Origin: Pseudomonas shahriarae
GTDB taxonomy: Bacteria; Pseudomonadota; Gammaproteobacteria; Pseudomonadales; Pseudomonadaceae
Assembly: GCF_014268455.2 (NCBI RefSeq)
Contig: NZ_CP077085.1
Span: 4,505,001-4,569,000 of the forward strand
Direction: 5' to 3'
Length of the DNA stretch: 64,000 bases
Both the position numbers and the translations under genes were made by a program. The notes beneath the pieces are model-generated. The model saw only the letters and a list, made by a program, of their open reading frames with translations. It did not search any database and was not told the origin of the DNA. Below, one piece after another: positions 15,960 through 25,228 of the stretch; position 1 is the stretch's first letter; every line of letters starts with the position of its first letter.

Positions 15960-18667
15960 TGAACCGCCAGGTCACGGCATCGACCTGCTGCTACTGCGGG
16001 GTCGGCTGCGGCGTGCTGATCGAGCACGATGGCACGCAGATCTTCGGGGTCAGCGGCGATCCGGCACACCCGGCCAACTTCGGCAAGTTGTGCAGCAAGG
16101 GTTCCAGCCTGCACCTGACCGGCGATCTGACGGCGCGGGCGTTGTACCCGCAGCTGCGCCTGGGCAAAGAACTGGCCCGCGGCCGCACCGATTGGGACAC
16201 GGCCCTGGAACACGCGGCCAATGTATTCGCCGACACCATCGCCGAGCATGGCCCCGACAGCGTGGCGTTCTATATCTCCGGGCAACTGTTGACCGAGGAC
16301 TACTACAGTTTCAACAAACTCGCGCGGGCCCTGGTGGGCACCAACAATATCGACAGCAATTCCCGGCTGTGCATGTCTTCGGCAGTGGTCGGCTACAAGC
16401 GCAGCCTGGGCGCCGATGCGCCGCCGTGCAGCTACGAGGACCTGGAGGCCAGCGATTGCGTGATGATCGTCGGCAGTAACATGGCCTACGCCCATCCCGT
16501 ACTGTTTCGCCGGCTGGAAGAGGCCAAGGCACGCCGACCCGAGATGAAAGTGCTGGTCATCGACCCCCGGCGCACCGACACCTGCGACTTGGCGGATATG
16601 CACCTGGCAATCCTGCCCGGTACTGATGTGGCGTTGTTCCATGGGATTTTGCATCTGTTGTTGTGGGAAGACTGGATCGACCGCGACTTTATCCAGGCTC
16701 ATACCGAGGGTCTGGTCGAGTTGAAGCGGTTGGTCCATGACTACACGCCACAGATGGTCACGCAATTATGTGGGATCAGTGTCGAACAACTGCGCCAGTG
16801 CGCACAGTGGGTGGGCACCTCGCCCAGCTTCCTGTCGCTGTGGTGCATGGGGTTGAACCAGTCCACCGCCGGCAGCGCAAAAAACAGTGCGCTGATCAAC
16901 CTGCACCTGGCCACCGGCACCATTGGCCGCCCGGGTTGCGGGCCCTTTTCCCTGACCGGCCAGCCCAACGCCATGGGCGGCCGGGAGACCGGAAGCCTGT
17001 CGAACCTGCTGCCAGGCCATCGCGACGCCGGCAACGCCGAGCATCGCGCCGAAGTGGCCGCCTACTGGGGGGTTGAACAACTGCCCTGCAGCACCGGCTT
17101 GACTGCCATTGAACTGTTCGAGCAGGTACAGGCCGGCAAGATCAAAGCGTTGTGGATCGCTTGCACCAACCCCGCGCAATCGTTGCCAGACCAGAACAAC
17201 GTGCGCCAGGCCCTGGCCGCGTGCCCGTTCGTGGTGTTGCAGGAGGCCTTCCGCACCACAGAAACCGCCGCCTTTGCCGACCTGTTGTTGCCCGCCGCCA
17301 GTTGGGGCGAGAAAGAAGGCACCGTGACCAACTCCGAACGGCGCATTTCCCACGTGCGCCAGGCCATCGCCCCACCGGGTGAAGCGCGACCAGACTGGGC
17401 GATTACCGTGGATTTCGCACAGCGCCTGGAGCGCCGCTTGCGTCCTCAAAAAACCGGCCTGTTTGCCTTTGAAACGCCCGCGCAGGTGTTTGATGAATAC
17501 AAACAGCTGACCCGTGGTCAGGACCTGGACCTGTCGGGCCTCAGCCACGCCCTGCTCGACCGCATCGGCCCGCAGCAATGGCCGTTTCCCGCAAAGGCCC
17601 AGGCCGGCACGCCACGGCTGTACACCGATGGCGTCTTCCCGACCGCCAGTGGTCGTGCGCAGTTTGTCGCTGATCCTTATCGCGCCGCCAAAGAGCAGCG
17701 GGACGCGCGCTTTCCACTGACCCTGATCACCGGCCGCCTGCGTGACCAATGGCACGGCATGAGCCGTACTGGCACGGCGGCGCAACTCTTTGGCCATGTC
17801 AGCGAAGCATCGCTCAGCCTGCACCCGGACGAACTGCGCCGGCACCGTTTCAAAGAAGGCGACCTGGTCAATCTCAAAAGCCGTCGCGCCAACGTGATTG
17901 TGGCGGTGACCAGTGATGACAGCGTGCGACCCGGCCAGGCATTCCTGCCGATGCATTGGGGCGATCGCTTCCTTAAGGGTGGCGTCAATGCGCTGACCCA
18001 GCCGGCGTTCGACCCACTGTCGAAACAGCCGGAACTCAAACACAGCGGCGTACGCCTGGAAGCCGTGCAATTGCCCTGGCACTTGTTCGCGCTGATCGAG
18101 GGCGATGTGCAGCAACACTTCGAAGCCTTGCGCCCCCTTTGTGAGCAGTTTGCCTACGTCAGCCTGAGCCTGACCGGGCGTGAGCGGCCGGCCCTGCTGG
18201 TGCGGGCTGCCCATACCGAAGCACCGGACCTGCAACTGCTCAACAGCATCGACCGATTGCTGGGCCTCAATGACGGCCCGGTCATGGCCTATGACGACCC
18301 GCGCCGCTCCATCGGTAAACGGGTAAAGATCGAGAAAGGCCGGATTACCGCGATCCGCCTGGCCGGCGAAACCCTCGCCCGCCACTGGCTGCAAAGCCTG
18401 TGGCTGGAAGGCCGCGCCGACGAACAGTTACGCCGCTGGCTGCTGGCACCGCTAAGCGCGCCGCCCGGTGGTGGAACGACCAGCAACAGAATTCTCTGCA
18501 ACTGCAAAAACGTCAGTGAAAGCGCGATATGCGCCGGCATCGGCCGCGGCCTGAACCTGGACGGGCTGAAACAAGCATTGGGCTGCGGCACGCAATGTGG
18601 CTCCTGCGTCCCCGAAATCAAACGGCTATTGGCAAGCACCTCGCAGCCAATCGCTATCAGTGTGTGA
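15959..18667 (+). CDS. nasC: Assimilatory nitrate reductase, catalytic subunit
   Basis: The 902-residue molybdoenzyme begins at the ATG at 15959, overlapping the nirD stop. An N-terminal [4Fe-4S] site is given by CCYCGVGCGV and a later LCSKG. The Mo-bisPGD domain follows (SRLCMSSAVVGYKRSLG; GCGPFSLTGQPNAMGGRE). The C-terminal 60 residues are a BFD-like [2Fe-2S] module (CNCKNVSESAIC...CGTQCGSCVPEIKRLL), typical of NasA/NasC enzymes that take electrons from a flavoprotein or ferredoxin. It reduces nitrate to nitrite in the cytoplasm for NirBD. Confidence 0.94.
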   Translation: MNRQVTASTCCYCGVGCGVLIEHDGTQIFGVSGDPAHPANFGKLCSKGSSLHLTGDLTARALYPQLRLGKELARGRTDWDTALEHAANVFADTIAEHGPDSVAFYISGQLLTEDYYSFNKLARALVGTNNIDSNSRLCMSSAVVGYKRSLGADAPPCSYEDLEASDCVMIVGSNMAYAHPVLFRRLEEAKARRPEMKVLVIDPRRTDTCDLADMHLAILPGTDVALFHGILHLLLWEDWIDRDFIQAHTEGLVELKRLVHDYTPQMVTQLCGISVEQLRQCAQWVGTSPSFLSLWCMGLNQSTAGSAKNSALINLHLATGTIGRPGCGPFSLTGQPNAMGGRETGSLSNLLPGHRDAGNAEHRAEVAAYWGVEQLPCSTGLTAIELFEQVQAGKIKALWIACTNPAQSLPDQNNVRQALAACPFVVLQEAFRTTETAAFADLLLPAASWGEKEGTVTNSERRISHVRQAIAPPGEARPDWAITVDFAQRLERRLRPQKTGLFAFETPAQVFDEYKQLTRGQDLDLSGLSHALLDRIGPQQWPFPAKAQAGTPRLYTDGVFPTASGRAQFVADPYRAAKEQRDARFPLTLITGRLRDQWHGMSRTGTAAQLFGHVSEASLSLHPDELRRHRFKEGDLVNLKSRRANVIVAVTSDDSVRPGQAFLPMHWGDRFLKGGVNALTQPAFDPLSKQPELKHSGVRLEAVQLPWHLFALIEGDVQQHFEALRPLCEQFAYVSLSLTGRERPALLVRAAHTEAPDLQLLNSIDRLLGLNDGPVMAYDDPRRSIGKRVKIEKGRITAIRLAGETLARHWLQSLWLEGRADEQLRRWLLAPLSAPPGGGTTSNRILCNCKNVSESAICAGIGRGLNLDGLKQALGCGTQCGSCVPEIKRLLASTSQPIAISV

Positions 18668-18678
18668 GGGCAATACCT

Positions 18679-19416
18679 ATGAATGCAAAAGTCTGGCTGG
18701 TGGGCGCAGGCCCGGGTGATCCGGAGTTGTTGACCCTCAAGGCCGTACGGGCCCTGCACGAGGCCGATGTGGTGCTGATTGATGATCTGGTCAACCCGGC
18801 GGTACTTGAGCATTGCCCCGGTACGCGGGTGATTACCGTCGGCAAGCGCGGGGGGTGCCGTTCCACACCCCAGGATTTCATTCATCGCTTGATGCTGCGT
18901 TATGCGCGCCAGGGTAAATGCGTGGTGCGCCTGAAGGGCGGCGATCCGTGCATTTTCGGACGCGGCGGCGAAGAGGCCAGTTGGCTGAAGGAGCGAGGGG
19001 TCAGCGTGGAGTTGGTCAATGGCATCACGGCCGGGCTGGCGGGTGCAACAAACTGCGACATACCGCTGACACTGCGGGGAATCAGTCGTGGCGTGACGCT
19101 TGTCACCGCCCATACCCAGGACGACAGCAGCCTTAATTGGCGGGCACTGGCCGAGGGTGGCACGACACTGGTGGTCTACATGGGTGTGGCGAAGCTTGCA
19201 GAGATTGCCCAGCAGTTACTGGAAGGAGGCATGGCCGCAGATATGCCGGTGGCCATGATCGAGAACGCCTCGATGCCCCAGCAGCGCGAATGCCGCAGTT
19301 CCCTGGCGCGCATGCAGGAGGATGCCCAGGGGTTTGCCTTGAAGAGCCCAGCCATCCTGGTGATCGGCGCGGTAGCAGCCACAGCCGTGGAAGCCGCCTT
19401 GCTGGCAAGCGCCTGA
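18679..19416 (+). CDS. cobA: Uroporphyrinogen-III C-methyltransferase (siroheme synthesis)
   Basis: The 245-residue SUMT starts at the ATG at 18679. The family signatures are VGAGPGDPELLTLKA, LIDDLVNP, VGKRGG and VRLKGGDPCIFGRGGEE. It makes precorrin-2 for the siroheme of NirB, which explains its place at the end of the nitrite reductase operon. It lies 11 bases after nasC. Confidence 0.95.
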   Translation: MNAKVWLVGAGPGDPELLTLKAVRALHEADVVLIDDLVNPAVLEHCPGTRVITVGKRGGCRSTPQDFIHRLMLRYARQGKCVVRLKGGDPCIFGRGGEEASWLKERGVSVELVNGITAGLAGATNCDIPLTLRGISRGVTLVTAHTQDDSSLNWRALAEGGTTLVVYMGVAKLAEIAQQLLEGGMAADMPVAMIENASMPQQRECRSSLARMQEDAQGFALKSPAILVIGAVAATAVEAALLASA

Positions 19417-19431
19417 GGCAAATGGCAGGCG

Positions 19432-19462
19432 AAAAAAAGCCCGGCCTAAGCCGGGCTTTTTT
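19432..19462. terminator. Bidirectional terminator between cobA and oprF
   Basis: The stem AAGCCCGGC/GCCGGGCTT has A-run and T-run on its two sides and lies between two convergent genes, so it can stop transcription from both. Confidence 0.9.
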
Positions 19463-19476
19463 CTAGCACTCAGTAA

Positions 19477-20457
19477 TTACTGAGCTTGAGCTTCAACCGA
19501 CGCTTCTACACGACGGTTAACAGCGCGACCAGCTTCAGTTGCGTTGTCAGCAACTGGGCGGGATTCGCCGTAACCAACCGAAGTGATACGGCTAGGAGCT
19601 ACGCCATCTTTAACCAGGACTTGCTTAACAGCGTCAGCACGACGCTGGGACAGCTTCTGGTTGTAGGCGTCTGGACCGACGGAGTCAGTGTGACCAGCAA
19701 CTTCTACGTTGGTAGCTGGGTACTGAGCCATGAAGTCGGCCAGGTTTTTCACGTCGCCGTAGCTGTTAGGCTTAACAACGGCCTTGTCGAAGTCGAACTT
19801 CACGTCCAGCTCAACACGAACAACCTGAGCAACCGGAGCTTCTGGCTCTGGAACTGGCTCTGGAGCTGGTGCTGGGGTAGGAGCTGGAGCAGCTGCGCCA
19901 GCGTTACCGCCGAAGTTTACGCCCAGGCCGACCAGTGCGGAGTAGTCCCACTTGCCGTTGTCCAGACCGTAGTCAGCTTCAACACCGGCACGAGCGTACA
20001 GGTTGTTGGTGAAGTAGTACTTAACGCCGGTACCAACGGTAGCGAAAGTAGTCTGATCGCGACCGGTGTGGCCGTCAGCACGTACGTTGCCACGGCTCTG
20101 GTGACCGAAACCACCTTCTACGTATGGACGCAGGGAGTCGACGCCAGCTTGACCGAAGTGGTACTGAGCAACGAGGCTGCCGGTATCACCTTTGATCTTC
20201 TGGTTGCCAGTACCGTCAGTCGAACGGGTGTGGTTGGTCTTGTCGTAGGACAAGTTCAAGGACAGGTCGTCGGTCAGGAAGTAACCGATGCGAGCGCCAG
20301 GATTGAAGCCGTCTTCGATGTGCTTGACGCTATCGTTGTACTGCTTCTTGTAGAACAGCTCGCCTTCAACTGCGCCTTGGCCTTGTGCCAGAACGCCGAA
20401 AGAAGTAGCGGCAATAAGAGAACCAATGGCCAAGCCCAAGGTGTTTTTCAGTTTCAT
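19477..20457 (-). CDS. oprF: Major outer-membrane porin OprF
   Basis: The 326-residue protein has a signal peptide ending VLAQGQ, an eight-strand N-terminal barrel, a proline/alanine hinge (PAPTPAPAPEPVPEPE) and a C-terminal OmpA-like peptidoglycan-binding domain (FDFDKAVVKPNSYGDVKNLA, GHTDSVG, LSQRRADAV). It is the main non-specific porin and structural protein of Pseudomonas. It lies 107 bases downstream of sigX, whose product is known to drive oprF transcription. Confidence 0.98.
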   Translation of the reverse strand: MKLKNTLGLAIGSLIAATSFGVLAQGQGAVEGELFYKKQYNDSVKHIEDGFNPGARIGYFLTDDLSLNLSYDKTNHTRSTDGTGNQKIKGDTGSLVAQYHFGQAGVDSLRPYVEGGFGHQSRGNVRADGHTGRDQTTFATVGTGVKYYFTNNLYARAGVEADYGLDNGKWDYSALVGLGVNFGGNAGAAAPAPTPAPAPEPVPEPEAPVAQVVRVELDVKFDFDKAVVKPNSYGDVKNLADFMAQYPATNVEVAGHTDSVGPDAYNQKLSQRRADAVKQVLVKDGVAPSRITSVGYGESRPVADNATEAGRAVNRRVEASVEAQAQ

Positions 20458-20564
20458 CCGTTAAATCCCCATCTGGTGATTGTAAAGCAGTCCCACATAC
20501 CGGGGGACAACTCGGCGACAAGTCTAACAGAACTTGCCTACACGTAAGAGATATTTGCACCGAA

Positions 20565-21155
20565 CTAAGTTTCAGTACTGTCCGCAAATTTCTCACGTAA
20601 TTTATCAAGAGCACGTTTGTAACGCATTTTTGTAGCACTCAAACCCATATGCATAATGTCAGCAATTTCCTGAAATTCCAGTTCTGCGACAAATCGTAGC
20701 ACCAGAATTTCCCGGTCAATTGGGTTCACATGCACCAACCAGCGATCAAGCCCGCCCTTCTCCTCGGGTGCCGGCGTCTTTTCTTCAGACGCCTCCTCAA
20801 GGGGGTCAAGGCTCAACGCGTCCATCAAGCGACGCTTTCGCCGTTCCTTACGATACTGCGTGATGCACTCGTTGTACGTGATGCTGTAGAGCCAGGTTTT
20901 GAACTTCGATTTACCCTCGAAGTTCTTCAGGCCATACAACACCTTGAGCATCACTTCCTGACAGACATCATCCGCATCACGATCGTTCCCTAAATACCTT
21001 GAACAAACGTTGAACAGAGTGCGTTGATACCTGCGCATCAATTCTTCGTACGCGCGTGTTACGTGAAACAGCTCCGTGTGCGCGCGCGCGACCAACTCCT
21101 CATCAGAGAGCTCACGGGGGTCATAGCGCGTGGACAGCGTTTGGGCTTTATTCAA
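20565..21155 (-). CDS. sigX: ECF sigma factor SigX
   Basis: The 196-residue sigma-70 family protein has region 2 (YEELMRRYQRTLFNVCSRYL; DADDVCQEVMLKV; KFKTWLYSITYNECI) and region 4 (REILVLRFVAELEFQEIADI; LSATKMRYKRALDKLREKF). SigX responds to envelope and osmotic stress and controls oprF and fatty-acid genes. No anti-sigma gene is adjacent; the neighbouring mechanosensitive channel CmpX has been proposed as the link. Confidence 0.96.
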   Translation of the reverse strand: MNKAQTLSTRYDPRELSDEELVARAHTELFHVTRAYEELMRRYQRTLFNVCSRYLGNDRDADDVCQEVMLKVLYGLKNFEGKSKFKTWLYSITYNECITQYRKERRKRRLMDALSLDPLEEASEEKTPAPEEKGGLDRWLVHVNPIDREILVLRFVAELEFQEIADIMHMGLSATKMRYKRALDKLREKFADSTET

Positions 21156-21241
21156 AACAAGTCGTGCCGACAGTCAGGTCAATGTCCGCCACAGCCTGGA
21201 TACCCAGGTTTGCGGCGGCGTACATTAGCAGGGTTACCGGG

Positions 21242-22072
21242 TTAGCGGCTATTGACCTGCTGTTCCAGCAGAACCCGATTGGACAGCGACACTAGTTCGC
21301 CATCATCGGTCAGCACCGTGGTTTTCACCGTACCGATCTCTTCAATCTGCCCTTCGACCTCGCCAACACGCACGTGTTGCCCCACCTGATACAACTCACG
21401 CACATAAATTCCCGCAAGAATCTGCCCGGCAATTCCCCGGCTTCCCAACCCCATGGCCAGCGCAACGGCCAGACCAACGGTAATCAAAACGATCACAATC
21501 ACATGGTTAAGCAGGTCAGTCTTGACCTCCAGTTGACTGATCGCCACCGAAATACTGATGATGATCACCAGGCCCTGGGCAATTCGCCCCAGGCCGCCGG
21601 CATAGTCCAGGCCTACACCCTCGGCAGCGCCGCGCACCAGCCCATTGGCCAGTTGCGCCAGCAACACACCCACCAGCAACACCAGCGCGCCGCCGAATAC
21701 TTTCGGCAAATACAGCGCAAGCATGTCGAGCGTAGCTGAAACTCGCTCAAGTCCAAGTGATTGCGCCGCAGAAACCAGAAAAATCAGCAAAACAAACCAA
21801 TAGACGATCTTGCCGATCAGCGTAGAGATCGGCACTTGCAGCCCGGCGCGCCCCAGCAGCTTGGTCAACCCGGTGCCAGCCATCAGGCGATCGAGGCCCA
21901 GCTTGGCGAGTAATTTGGAGAGCAGGGTGTCGAGCAGCTTGGCCACGACAAAACCCAGCAATACCAGCACCAGCGCACCAAACAGGTTGGGAATGAAATT
22001 CGCCACCTTGGTCCACAACGCAGTCATTGCAGTGACCAGACTCTGTGTCCAGAGATCAAGTTCCATATTCAA
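21242..22072 (-). CDS. cmpX: Mechanosensitive ion channel family protein CmpX
   Basis: The 276-residue membrane protein has four or five hydrophobic helices and ends in an MscS-type beta domain (GSRGIAGQILAGIYVRELYQVG; VEGQIEEIGTVKTTVLTDDGELVSLSN). A second ATG at 22066 may be the true start. It sits between cfrX and sigX in the conserved cmaX-cfrX-cmpX-sigX-oprF order. Confidence 0.92.
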   Translation of the reverse strand: MNMELDLWTQSLVTAMTALWTKVANFIPNLFGALVLVLLGFVVAKLLDTLLSKLLAKLGLDRLMAGTGLTKLLGRAGLQVPISTLIGKIVYWFVLLIFLVSAAQSLGLERVSATLDMLALYLPKVFGGALVLLVGVLLAQLANGLVRGAAEGVGLDYAGGLGRIAQGLVIIISISVAISQLEVKTDLLNHVIVIVLITVGLAVALAMGLGSRGIAGQILAGIYVRELYQVGQHVRVGEVEGQIEEIGTVKTTVLTDDGELVSLSNRVLLEQQVNSR

Positions 22073-22314
22073 TCAGCCTTATCAGCAGTGCGAGCAATAG
22101 GTTTACGACGAGAAACAGGTGATACATGGGCCGAACCATTGTTCAGCGCCATCATCAGTGCCGGCACCCAGCGGCCGAGCAGACCAAACAGGTCGCCCGC
22201 GCCTACCTGGCGGTTGGCGGTTTTCAGCACGCGGCCCAGGCAAGCATCGTCGTCACGGTTGGACGGCGAAGCGTTAAGCATGTCACGCAAAGACTGTTCA
22301 AACGGATCGTGCAT
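22069..22314 (-). CDS. cfrX: Small conserved protein CfrX
   Basis: From the ATG at 22314 the product is 81 residues, starting MHDPFEQSLRDMLNASPSN; an in-frame ATG at 22329 is less likely. It has a mildly hydrophobic centre (GLLGRWVPALMMALNN) and a basic tail. The name comes from its place in the conserved cluster; its function is not known to me. It overlaps cmpX by four bases, implying coupling. Confidence 0.85.
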   Translation of the reverse strand: MHDPFEQSLRDMLNASPSNRDDDACLGRVLKTANRQVGAGDLFGLLGRWVPALMMALNNGSAHVSPVSRRKPIARTADKAD

Positions 22315-22399
22315 AGGGACCTCTCGCAAGTGAATTAAAAGACGAGGGCAAAATTCGTCGGGTCACATGACCCCTCCGACCGTTCAGGTCACGTTCAGG

Positions 22400-23401
22400 T
22401 CAAACCCAGCGTAAACGTCGAAACAACCACCATTGTCCAAGGGCCACCGACAGCATCAACAGGCAGGCCACCACGAATCCATAGGGACTCTCGGAGAACG
22501 GAATCCCCCCGACGTTGATCCCCAGCAAACCGGTCAGGAAACTCATCGGCAAAAAGATCCCGGTGATGATCCCGAAGCGGTACATGGTGCGGTTCATACG
22601 CACGCTCAAACGCCGATCCTCGGCCTCCAGCACCAGCCCCACGCGCTCCCGGCTCAGTTCCAGCTCTTCCAGGTAACGGGTCAGGCTGTTATTCAATTCA
22701 TTCCAATAGTCGGCATCGTCATCGACAAACCAGGGCAATTTTATACGTGTCAGTTGCGCAAAAATATCCCGCTGCGGAGCCAGAAAACGCTTGAGCGCAG
22801 CAGCACGCCGACGGATCTGCAGGACGTTGCCATGTTCCGGTGTATACCGTTCGTCGGCATCCAGTTTTTCTTCTTCAATATCGACGATTTCAGACAGGTC
22901 GCTGACCAGATCCTGCACTTTATGAGTCAGGTACTGCGCCATGTACAAGATCAGCTCGGAAGCGCTCTTGGGGCCTTTTCCATCCGCCAACTGCACCAGC
23001 AACTCGTCGGTGGCGCGCAAGGGTCGTAGACGCAGGGAGATGACCCGTTCAGCCGCGGCGAAGATACGCACCGACACCATGTCTTCCGGCTCAGCCCCCG
23101 GATTGAGGTTGATCCCGCGCAGAAACAGCAGCAATTCGTCGTCCGGCAACGGCAACAGCCGCGGGCGGGTGTTCTCCTCCAGCAGCAGGTCACAGGCGAA
23201 TTCGCTCAGGCCACTGGATTTGCGCAACCAGGTCTGGGTCTGGGGATGACTGCGGTCCCAATGCAGCCACAGGCTTTCCTGGGGCTGCAGTTGCAGGTCG
23301 TCAAGCTCGGTCCGGGCAATCGAACGCGCACCACCTTTACCGTCCAGCACCAGGGCATGCACCAGCCCCCACTGCGCGTTTTCTTCCTCGAACATCCTCA
23401 C
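22400..23401 (-). CDS. cmaX: CorA/ZntB-like metal transporter CmaX
   Basis: The 333-residue protein has a long soluble N-terminal domain and two C-terminal helices separated by GINVGGIPF, the ZntB-like variant of the CorA GMN loop. MNRTMYRFGIITGIFLPMSFLTG is the pore helix. It should move divalent cations, Zn or Mg by family. rraA lies 17 bases upstream and cfrX downstream, so they may be co-transcribed. Confidence 0.9.
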   Translation of the reverse strand: MRMFEEENAQWGLVHALVLDGKGGARSIARTELDDLQLQPQESLWLHWDRSHPQTQTWLRKSSGLSEFACDLLLEENTRPRLLPLPDDELLLFLRGINLNPGAEPEDMVSVRIFAAAERVISLRLRPLRATDELLVQLADGKGPKSASELILYMAQYLTHKVQDLVSDLSEIVDIEEEKLDADERYTPEHGNVLQIRRRAAALKRFLAPQRDIFAQLTRIKLPWFVDDDADYWNELNNSLTRYLEELELSRERVGLVLEAEDRRLSVRMNRTMYRFGIITGIFLPMSFLTGLLGINVGGIPFSESPYGFVVACLLMLSVALGQWWLFRRLRWV

Positions 23402-23418
23402 CCCATCGACTACTGCGG

Positions 23419-23910
23419 TTATTCCGGCATTTTCAGCGGGCTGGGCGAAACAATCACGCCGTTATTGTCGGCGTAGACATATTCGCCCGGACGGAATGTC
23501 ACGCCAGCAAAAGTCACGGCCCCGCCCAGGTCGCCCACACCCTGGCGATGACTCTTTTTCGGGTGGCTGGCCAGGGCCTGCACGCCCAGGTCGGTCTGCG
23601 CCAACACGTCAACGTCACGCACACAACCGTAGATCACCAAGCCTTCCCAGCCATTTTTCGCCGCTCGATCAGCAATCATGTCGCCCAGCAAGGCGCAGCG
23701 CAGCGAACCACCACCGTCGACCACCAGCACTTTGCCGGTGCCGTCCAGCTCAGCCTGTTCCTTGACCCGGGAGTTGTCTTCAAAACACTTGACGGTCACG
23801 ATCTGGCCGCCGAAGGAGTCCCGGCCACCAAAGTTGGCGAACATCGGCTCCAGCACCTGCACCAGGTCCGGGTAGGCGTCACACAGGTCGGGGGTAACGT
23901 AATGGTTCAT
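23419..23910 (-). CDS. rraA: RraA-family regulator of RNase E activity
   Basis: The 163-residue protein shows the RraA signature throughout ([55 protein letters not shown]). Members either inhibit RNase E or act as class II HMG/CHA aldolases; the D-x20-R-D aldolase motif is partly present (DGGGSLR..., GCVRD), so both activities remain possible. Confidence 0.93.
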   Translation of the reverse strand: MNHYVTPDLCDAYPDLVQVLEPMFANFGGRDSFGGQIVTVKCFEDNSRVKEQAELDGTGKVLVVDGGGSLRCALLGDMIADRAAKNGWEGLVIYGCVRDVDVLAQTDLGVQALASHPKKSHRQGVGDLGGAVTFAGVTFRPGEYVYADNNGVIVSPSPLKMPE

Positions 23911-24139
23911 CGAGAAGCTCCTGTCGGTGAAAGAAGGTGTCGAACATCCACAGCTACATCAGGAAAACGCATCGCAAGGGGCATTCTTTAAGCCCTGCCA
24001 CTGCGCAGGCGACCATGATCAGACCCACCAGACCGTAACGCAATAGCCACTGCGCGACTGAATATGACCAAAACATCCCGAAGCGTCATATCTTAGCCGC
24101 AAGCCACCGCGAGTGAAACGCCCTTGGCAGAGCCTTTTC

Positions 24140-25129
24140 TCAGACGCTCTCGAGCACAGGCGCCTGCGAGCCGACCAAAGGTGTCAGTGGATCATTCAAC
24201 CAACGCTGCACCAATGGCCATACTTCGGCCTGGGCGGCTTTGCTGACCAGCATTTCGACATGCCCGAAATCACCGCTGAACCCCTGCTTGCGCCCCAGGC
24301 ACAGGTATTGGCGGTGCTCGCTGCCGACCTGGTCAAACAGCTTGCGGCAGGCCCAGTCCGGGTCTTGATGATCGCCTGCGGCACTCACTGCCAGCAGCGG
24401 CACATCGACCTCAGCCAGGCCTTTCCACCAGTCGCGCTCGGCATCGCCAAAACGCCCGAACAAACCGTGCCAGCGCATGCTTTCCAAGGCCAGGCCGATG
24501 GGCTCATCTTCCGGCCCACGCTTGAGCCGCGAACCGGAGAGTTGGGCAAAACGCTTCAAAATCAAGCGCCCTCCCCACTCCACCGGCGGAATTTTCAACG
24601 GCCAGTAAGTACGACTGACCTGGCAGCCAAACAGCGCCACCGACGCGACAGCCGGCGCGCCCAGATACTGGCCACCCAAGGCTGCCGCCAAAGTCGTACC
24701 ACCCAGCGAGTGGCCGATCCAGTGCGGAATCTGCGCGCTTTGCTCACGCACAAAAGCAGCGATGGCTGGCAAGTCGTAACGAGCATAGTCGGCGACGCGA
24801 TTCTTGGCGTAGTCGTGGTTACGTCGGGAAAGCCCGTGGCCGCGCATCTCCGGGATCCACACATCAAAGCCCTGGCGCGCCAGGTACGCCCCCAGGCCAA
24901 TACCTTTGGGCGAATACCAGAACCGCCGATTGGAAAAGCTGCCATGCACCAACACCACCGGTATGCCACGGCTTTGCGCGACATCGGCCAGGCCCAGGCG
25001 TGTCACCGCCAGTTCTACGGTGCCATCCGGGCTGTTGCCAGGCTTGAGGCGATAGACATCTTCACTCAGGTCGCCACGACGCTCAGCGCTGATCAAGGCG
25101 ACGGGAAACAGGTTGCTGCTGCTTTGCAT
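24140..25129 (-). CDS. Alpha/beta hydrolase (esterase-like)
   Basis: From the ATG at 25129 the product is 329 residues with a complete hydrolase core: oxyanion region VLVHGSFSNRRFW, nucleophile elbow GHSLGG, and a late acid/His pair (AAGDHQDP; DFGHVEML). There is no signal peptide. It lies downstream of the ppsA terminator, so it has its own promoter. A similar gene occupies this position in P. aeruginosa; substrate unknown. Confidence 0.85.
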   Translation of the reverse strand: MQSSSNLFPVALISAERRGDLSEDVYRLKPGNSPDGTVELAVTRLGLADVAQSRGIPVVLVHGSFSNRRFWYSPKGIGLGAYLARQGFDVWIPEMRGHGLSRRNHDYAKNRVADYARYDLPAIAAFVREQSAQIPHWIGHSLGGTTLAAALGGQYLGAPAVASVALFGCQVSRTYWPLKIPPVEWGGRLILKRFAQLSGSRLKRGPEDEPIGLALESMRWHGLFGRFGDAERDWWKGLAEVDVPLLAVSAAGDHQDPDWACRKLFDQVGSEHRQYLCLGRKQGFSGDFGHVEMLVSKAAQAEVWPLVQRWLNDPLTPLVGSQAPVLESV

Positions 25130-25142
25130 AATGTTCTTGCAC

Positions 25143-25176
25143 AAAAAAGGGCGGCGTCCGGTAGGAGTTCCGCCCT
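25143..25176 (-). terminator. ppsA terminator
   Basis: On the minus strand AGGGCGG pairs with CCGCCCT and is followed by TTTTTT. A second strong hairpin (TGCCGGCC/GGCCGGCA, 25192-25220) lies between it and the ppsA stop. Confidence 0.85.
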
Positions 25177-25228
25177 GTACAGAATGAGAAATGCCGGCCT
25201 GCCACACTGGCTGGCCGGCAAATGGCAA

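Noticed and set aside
25192..25220. TGCCGGCC/GGCCGGCA hairpin near ppsA considered as a REP
   Set aside because: It does not share the REP arm sequence, lacks a partner and is better taken as part of the ppsA termination region.
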